NCBI GenBank assembly: GCA_013001485.1
Contig: JABDMN010000293.1
Span: 1-7,400 of the forward strand
Direction: 5' to 3'
From: Acidimicrobiia bacterium
GTDB taxonomy: Bacteria; Actinomycetota; Acidimicrobiia; Spongiisociales; UBA5794
Length of the DNA: 7,400 nucleotides
Shown here: positions 4,713 to 7,400 of the stretch, one piece after another
Numbering within the stretch: the first letter of the stretch is position 1
Layout: every line of letters begins with the position of its first letter
The notes under the pieces: generated by a model
Told to the model about the DNA's origin: nothing
The model's database searches: none
Seen by the model: the letters and a program-made list of their open reading frames with translations, nothing else
Program-made: the position numbers and the translations under genes

Positions 4713-5606
4713 GTGAGTGCCCGAGCGTGGATCGCGATCGCGGCGGCGAGCTTCGGTTGGGGCACCGCCGGTGTCGCCACGCGGGCGGCACTCGAGGAAG
4801 GCGTGGCCCCCTACGCCATCGCAACGCTGCGATCGGTGATGGCCGGCATCGCCATCGGCGTGTACCTGGTGTGGAGGCGAAACCGCCGCCGACCATCCCG
4901 ACAGGCCTGGTCCGTCGGCATGGCCATGGGAGTCACCAACCTCGCGGTGCCTTTCATCCTGTTCACGCTGGCGTACCAGTACGCGTCAGCCGGGTTCGTG
5001 GGGCTGCTGGCGGCGTTGATACCGCTGGGCACCGCCATCTGGGCTCACTTCCTGCTCGACGACGAGCCCTTCCACGGCCGCACGTTCGCCGCCATGACCA
5101 TTGCGCTGTCTGGAGTGGCGTTGCTCGTCCTCATCGGAGATTCGGGCATCGGCGACGAGGGCCAGCCAGTGACGGCCTTTCTGCTGGGTCTCGTTGCCGT
5201 TGTGTCTGCTGCTTTCGGTGGGGTGTGGGCGAAACGCCACCGTGCCCTCTACCAACCCATCGAACTCGTGGGTATGCAGTTCGCCACCGGAGGCGTGCTC
5301 CTGGTGGCTGCGATGCTGATCGTTGAGGGTGTGCCATCGGGCATCAGTGGGACGGGTTGGATCTTGCTTGTCTACATGGCGGCTGTTGGCAGCTTCCTGC
5401 CCTTCATGATGTTCTACTGGCTGCTCCAGCACGTCTCTGCGACACGGGCCTCGCTGGTCGGGTATGTCGTGCCGCTGGTCGCTCTGGTCACGGGAATCAT
5501 CGCTTTGGACGAGCGCCTCGAGTTGGGCATCGTCCTGGGAGGCGGATTGATCCTCGTCGGAGTCGTGCTCACCGATCGGACACAGCGAAGGCTGGTGCGC
5601 GCCTGA
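4713..5606 (+). CDS. EamA-family permease (drug/metabolite transporter superfamily)
   Basis: A 297-residue integral membrane protein of the ten-helix drug/metabolite transporter type, which typically exports metabolites or amino acids. Two EamA repeats are visible, about residues 7-142 and 155-288. Family marks are the N-terminal WIAIAAASFGWGTAGVATR, LRSVMAGI (39-46) in helix 2, and the conserved acidic ends of helices 4 and 9 (LLDDEPFHG, ALDERLELG). The second repeat starts at LLGLVAVVSAAFGGVWAKR. The GTG start at 4713 puts the first helix at the usual distance from the N-terminus and follows a TAnnnT hexamer by 6 nt. The substrate cannot be read from the sequence. No functional link to the BMC locus is evident. 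Its last 38 nt overlap the convergent gene. Confidence 0.93.
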   Translation: MSARAWIAIAAASFGWGTAGVATRAALEEGVAPYAIATLRSVMAGIAIGVYLVWRRNRRRPSRQAWSVGMAMGVTNLAVPFILFTLAYQYASAGFVGLLAALIPLGTAIWAHFLLDDEPFHGRTFAAMTIALSGVALLVLIGDSGIGDEGQPVTAFLLGLVAVVSAAFGGVWAKRHRALYQPIELVGMQFATGGVLLVAAMLIVEGVPSGISGTGWILLVYMAAVGSFLPFMMFYWLLQHVSATRASLVGYVVPLVALVTGIIALDERLELGIVLGGGLILVGVVLTDRTQRRLVRA

Positions 5607-6291
5607 CACTCCCGGTCGACGCGATGCGGTAGCCGGCCCACAACAGCAGGGCGCCGAAGAACAGGAACAGCGCCAGAGAGGTCGACTCGCCCAGCGCCGT
5701 CAACGTCCCGCCAAGGGCGGGGGCGACGATGCCAGCGATGATCAGGCCATTGCCTCTGGCAACGGCAGGTCGATCTCGCCAACTCCTCACGACAGACCAC
5801 AGCGACAGACCGACGAGCACCAACGACGACACCGAACCCGAGACGGCGGCGAACACTCGGGGACCGGGCAGCGTGGCCCCGTCGAAGTCGAACGTCCACC
5901 CAAAGAGCTCAGAGCCATCGGGTACCCCTGAAGCCGACACTGGACCGATGAAGCTGGTGGCCATGGTGACGATGAGGCCGATGCCGATCAGGCCGAAGGC
6001 AACCCGCTCTGCGACACGACCCCATGCCTCGCCGGCCACGAGATAGACCGATCCTGCTGCGAGGAACGGGATATTGGCGATCGCTCCGAAGAAGTAGAAG
6101 AACCTGAAGATCGGACCCTGCCACTCGAAGGCGAGACCCAGCGCCAGAGCCCAGGAACCAGCCGAGTAGGCCGCCATACCGAGACGCCATAGGCGAACGT
6201 GATGGCGAGGGCGCTCGCGATGATCCCTCCCCAGCTCCGACGCAAAGAGCATCGACACAACGGCGGCGGCAGCAGCAAGGGCGAGATCCAT
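5569..6291 (-). CDS. Seven-helix integral membrane protein of unknown function
   Basis: A 240-residue protein that I do not recognise. Seven hydrophobic segments are visible, at about residues 2-20, 36-57, 62-87, 94-114, 145-168, 179-200 and 203-224. A longer loop (115-144, GPVSASGVPDGSELFGWTFD) lies between helices 4 and 5, and a His/Arg-rich stretch (22-35, RDHRERPRHHVRLW) between helices 1 and 2. The short basic stretches suggest that this His/Arg loop and SWRDR (170-174) are cytoplasmic (inference). The absence of any helical gap and the strong coding bias support a real gene. The ATG at 6291 follows TAGCGT (6305-6300) by 8 nt and has no Shine-Dalgarno site. Its 3' end overlaps the EamA gene by 38 nt in convergent orientation. 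A sensory or accessory membrane role is possible but not shown. Confidence 0.7.
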   Translation of the reverse strand: MDLALAAAAAVVSMLFASELGRDHRERPRHHVRLWRLGMAAYSAGSWALALGLAFEWQGPIFRFFYFFGAIANIPFLAAGSVYLVAGEAWGRVAERVAFGLIGIGLIVTMATSFIGPVSASGVPDGSELFGWTFDFDGATLPGPRVFAAVSGSVSSLVLVGLSLWSVVRSWRDRPAVARGNGLIIAGIVAPALGGTLTALGESTSLALFLFFGALLLWAGYRIASTGSVRRAPAFAVSDR

Positions 6292-6345
6292 CGGCCGAGA
6301 CGCTACCCGGGACCGTTAGACCGGGTGCCCGCGTAGCATCTAGCC
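6292..6345 (+). promoter_or_regulatory. Compact divergent promoter between the seven-helix and PGPGW genes
   Basis: A 54-nt gap with mirrored candidate -10 elements: TAGCGT on the minus strand (6305-6300, 8 nt before the ATG at 6291) and TAGCAT on the plus strand (6334-6339, 6 nt before the ATG at 6346). Between them lies the inverted repeat ACCCGG (6305-6310) and CCGGGT (6321-6326) with a 10-nt spacer, which could be an operator touching both promoters. The -35 regions would have to interleave. No Shine-Dalgarno is seen on either side. Confidence 0.4.
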
Positions 6346-6558
6346 ATGTCCGAGAACGACCCGACCGAAAAACCGTCCCGCATCCTCCGAGCCGGGCGGG
6401 TTGCGCTCGGTACCGGGCTCGTCGCGGCCGGAGTCCCAATGCTGGTGCTCCCGGGGCCGGGTCTCCTGTCAATAGCCGCCGGAATCAGCTTGATCGGCTC
6501 CGAAGTCCCGGCAGTCCAGGCCCGCGTCGACCGGATCGCAGACCGGATTCGCAGCTAG
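6346..6558 (+). CDS. Small PGPGW-type membrane protein
   Basis: A 70-residue protein with a polar N-terminus (1-16), one long or two short hydrophobic segments (about 17-35 and 38-52) broken by the motif VLPGPGLLSIAAGISLIG, and a charged C-terminal helix (VQARVDRIADRIRS). The Pro-Gly-Pro-Gly motif between two hydrophobic stretches is the mark of the small transmembrane PGPGW family (PF09656), whose function is unknown. Here the fifth motif position is Leu rather than Trp. The ATG at 6346 follows TAGCAT by 6 nt and has no ribosome binding site. The stop lies 10 nt before the ABC ATPase start, so the two may share a transcript, although the ATPase also has its own candidate -10. Confidence 0.8.
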   Translation: MSENDPTEKPSRILRAGRVALGTGLVAAGVPMLVLPGPGLLSIAAGISLIGSEVPAVQARVDRIADRIRS

Positions 6559-6561
6559 CGT
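6556..6561 (+). promoter_or_regulatory. Candidate -10 element of the ABC ATPase gene, overlapping the upstream stop codon
   Basis: TAGCGT begins with the TAG stop of the PGPGW gene and ends 7 nt before the GTG at 6569. The same hexamer precedes the seven-helix gene on the other strand. There is no Shine-Dalgarno between them. The match may partly be forced by the stop codon, so confidence is low. Confidence 0.3.
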
Positions 6562-6568
6562 CGGCTCC

Positions 6569-7400
6569 GTGGACGCCATCATCAGCACCAGCGGCCTGGG
6601 CCATGCCTACGGCGAGACGATCGCGCTTCGCGGCATCGACCTATCGATCCCATCGGGCATCAATGGGCTGGTGGGCGCAAACGGTGCCGGCAAGACCACC
6701 CTGATGAAGGTCCTCCTCGGCATCCTCGGGCCGACCACGGGGCATGCGGAGGTGATGGGCGATCGAGTCGACCTGGAGCGGGCCACCGTCAGGTCCAAGG
6801 TGGGCTACATGCCCGAGGGCGACTGCCTTCCTCGCCAGCAAACAGCGGCAGATTTCATCTCCTACGCCGCCGAGCTGGCAGGGATCCCACCCACCGCAGC
6901 TCGGCAACGGGCCTCCGATGTCCTGACGCTCGTCGGGCTCGGTGAAGAACGGTTCCGGTACCTCGGTGACTACTCCACGGGCATGAAGCAGCGCGCGAAG
7001 TTGGCCCAGGCGATAGTCCACCACCCCGATCTCGTCCTGCTGGACGAGCCAACGGCCGGGCTGGACCCAGCGGGACGCGACGAGATGCTCGAACTCATCA
7101 CCCGGATCGGAGGGTTCGGCATCAACGTCCTGACCTCATCACACGTCCTTACAGATATCGAGCAAACCTGCGACTTCGTGGTGATGCTCGACGCCGGGAC
7201 CGTTCTGCGACAGGGGTCGATCACAGGCATAGTCAGCCAGACAACTGTTTCAGTGGAGGTGCAGGACGCACCCGACACCCTGGCGGAGGCGCTGCGTCGC
7301 GCAGGAGCGACCGTCACTGTCGACGGACGGCATCTCGAAGTTGCGTTCGAGGACGGCGACCCCTTCGAGTTGATCCGCACCCACCTCATCGAAACCGGGA
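6569..7400 (+). CDS. ABC transporter ATP-binding protein, ABC-2 export type, C-terminus beyond window
   Basis: The first 277 residues of a nucleotide-binding subunit that would power an ABC-2-type exporter at the inner face of the membrane. Seen in order: Walker A GANGAGKTT (36-44); a Q-loop region GYMPEGD (79-85) with Glu in place of Gln, common in this subgroup; the signature YSTGMKQR (135-142); Walker B LVLLDEP (155-161); D-loop GLDP (164-167); and the H-loop His192 (SSH). After residue 225 comes a small C-terminal domain, as in CcmA/NatA-like subunits. The GTG start at 6569 is the only fitting start after the upstream stop. The cognate permease should follow to the right. The substrate is unknown, and the PGPGW gene 10 nt upstream may only be co-transcribed. 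Confidence 0.93.
   Translation, partial: MDAIISTSGLGHAYGETIALRGIDLSIPSGINGLVGANGAGKTTLMKVLLGILGPTTGHAEVMGDRVDLERATVRSKVGYMPEGDCLPRQQTAADFISYAAELAGIPPTAARQRASDVLTLVGLGEERFRYLGDYSTGMKQRAKLAQAIVHHPDLVLLDEPTAGLDPAGRDEMLELITRIGGFGINVLTSSHVLTDIEQTCDFVVMLDAGTVLRQGSITGIVSQTTVSVEVQDAPDTLAEALRRAGATVTVDGRHLEVAFEDGDPFELIRTHLIETG

Noticed and set aside
4472..5326. 284-residue plus-strand open frame
   Set aside because: It reads through the repeat and then out of frame through the EamA gene. The composition is Arg/Gly/His-rich, typical of a shadow frame, and the EamA frame is clearly the coding one.

Overview
The window is GC-rich, densely coded and bacterial. Codon use, GTG starts, overlapping genes and the families present point to an actinobacterium, most likely an uncultured Acidimicrobiia-like lineage. 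That placement is an inference: there is no rRNA or other phylogenetic marker here.

Positions 1-3124 (minus strand) hold the promoter-proximal part of a bacterial microcompartment (BMC) operon. In transcription order it encodes an RpiB-family sugar-phosphate isomerase, deoxyribose-5-phosphate aldolase (DeoC), a tandem-domain shell trimer (BMC-T), a shell hexamer (BMC-H), a shell pentamer (BMC-P, EutN/CcmL family) and the start of a CoA-acylating aldehyde dehydrogenase (PduP/EutE class) that runs off the left edge. The combination matches the sugar-phosphate-utilizing (SPU) BMC class. In the simplest model DeoC splits 2-deoxyribose 5-phosphate inside the shell, the aldehyde dehydrogenase turns the released acetaldehyde into acetyl-CoA, and the shell retains the aldehyde. 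All three enzymes carry N-terminal helix-plus-linker extensions that look like encapsulation peptides. The RpiB homologue has Asp where E. coli RpiB has its catalytic Cys. The genes are tightly coupled by stop/start overlaps and good Shine-Dalgarno sites.

Positions 3125-3193 are a divergent promoter region. It leads rightwards to a helix-turn-helix/coiled-coil protein (3194-3871) that could regulate or assist the BMC. Next comes a small DUF3291 gene on the minus strand (3942-4388), bracketed by two in-register arrays of heptamers (3870-3939 and 4432-4501, ten units each). A three-copy repeat with hairpins follows (4507-4686).

The right half is less specialised: an EamA-family permease (4713-5606), a convergent and 3'-overlapping unknown seven-helix membrane protein (5569-6291, minus), a divergent small PGPGW-type membrane protein (6346-6558), and the start of an ABC-2-type ATPase (6569 to the right edge). 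The start codons of several non-BMC genes are preceded at 6-8 nt by a TAnnnT hexamer and lack a Shine-Dalgarno site, which suggests leaderless mRNAs. The BMC operon genes use ordinary ribosome binding sites.
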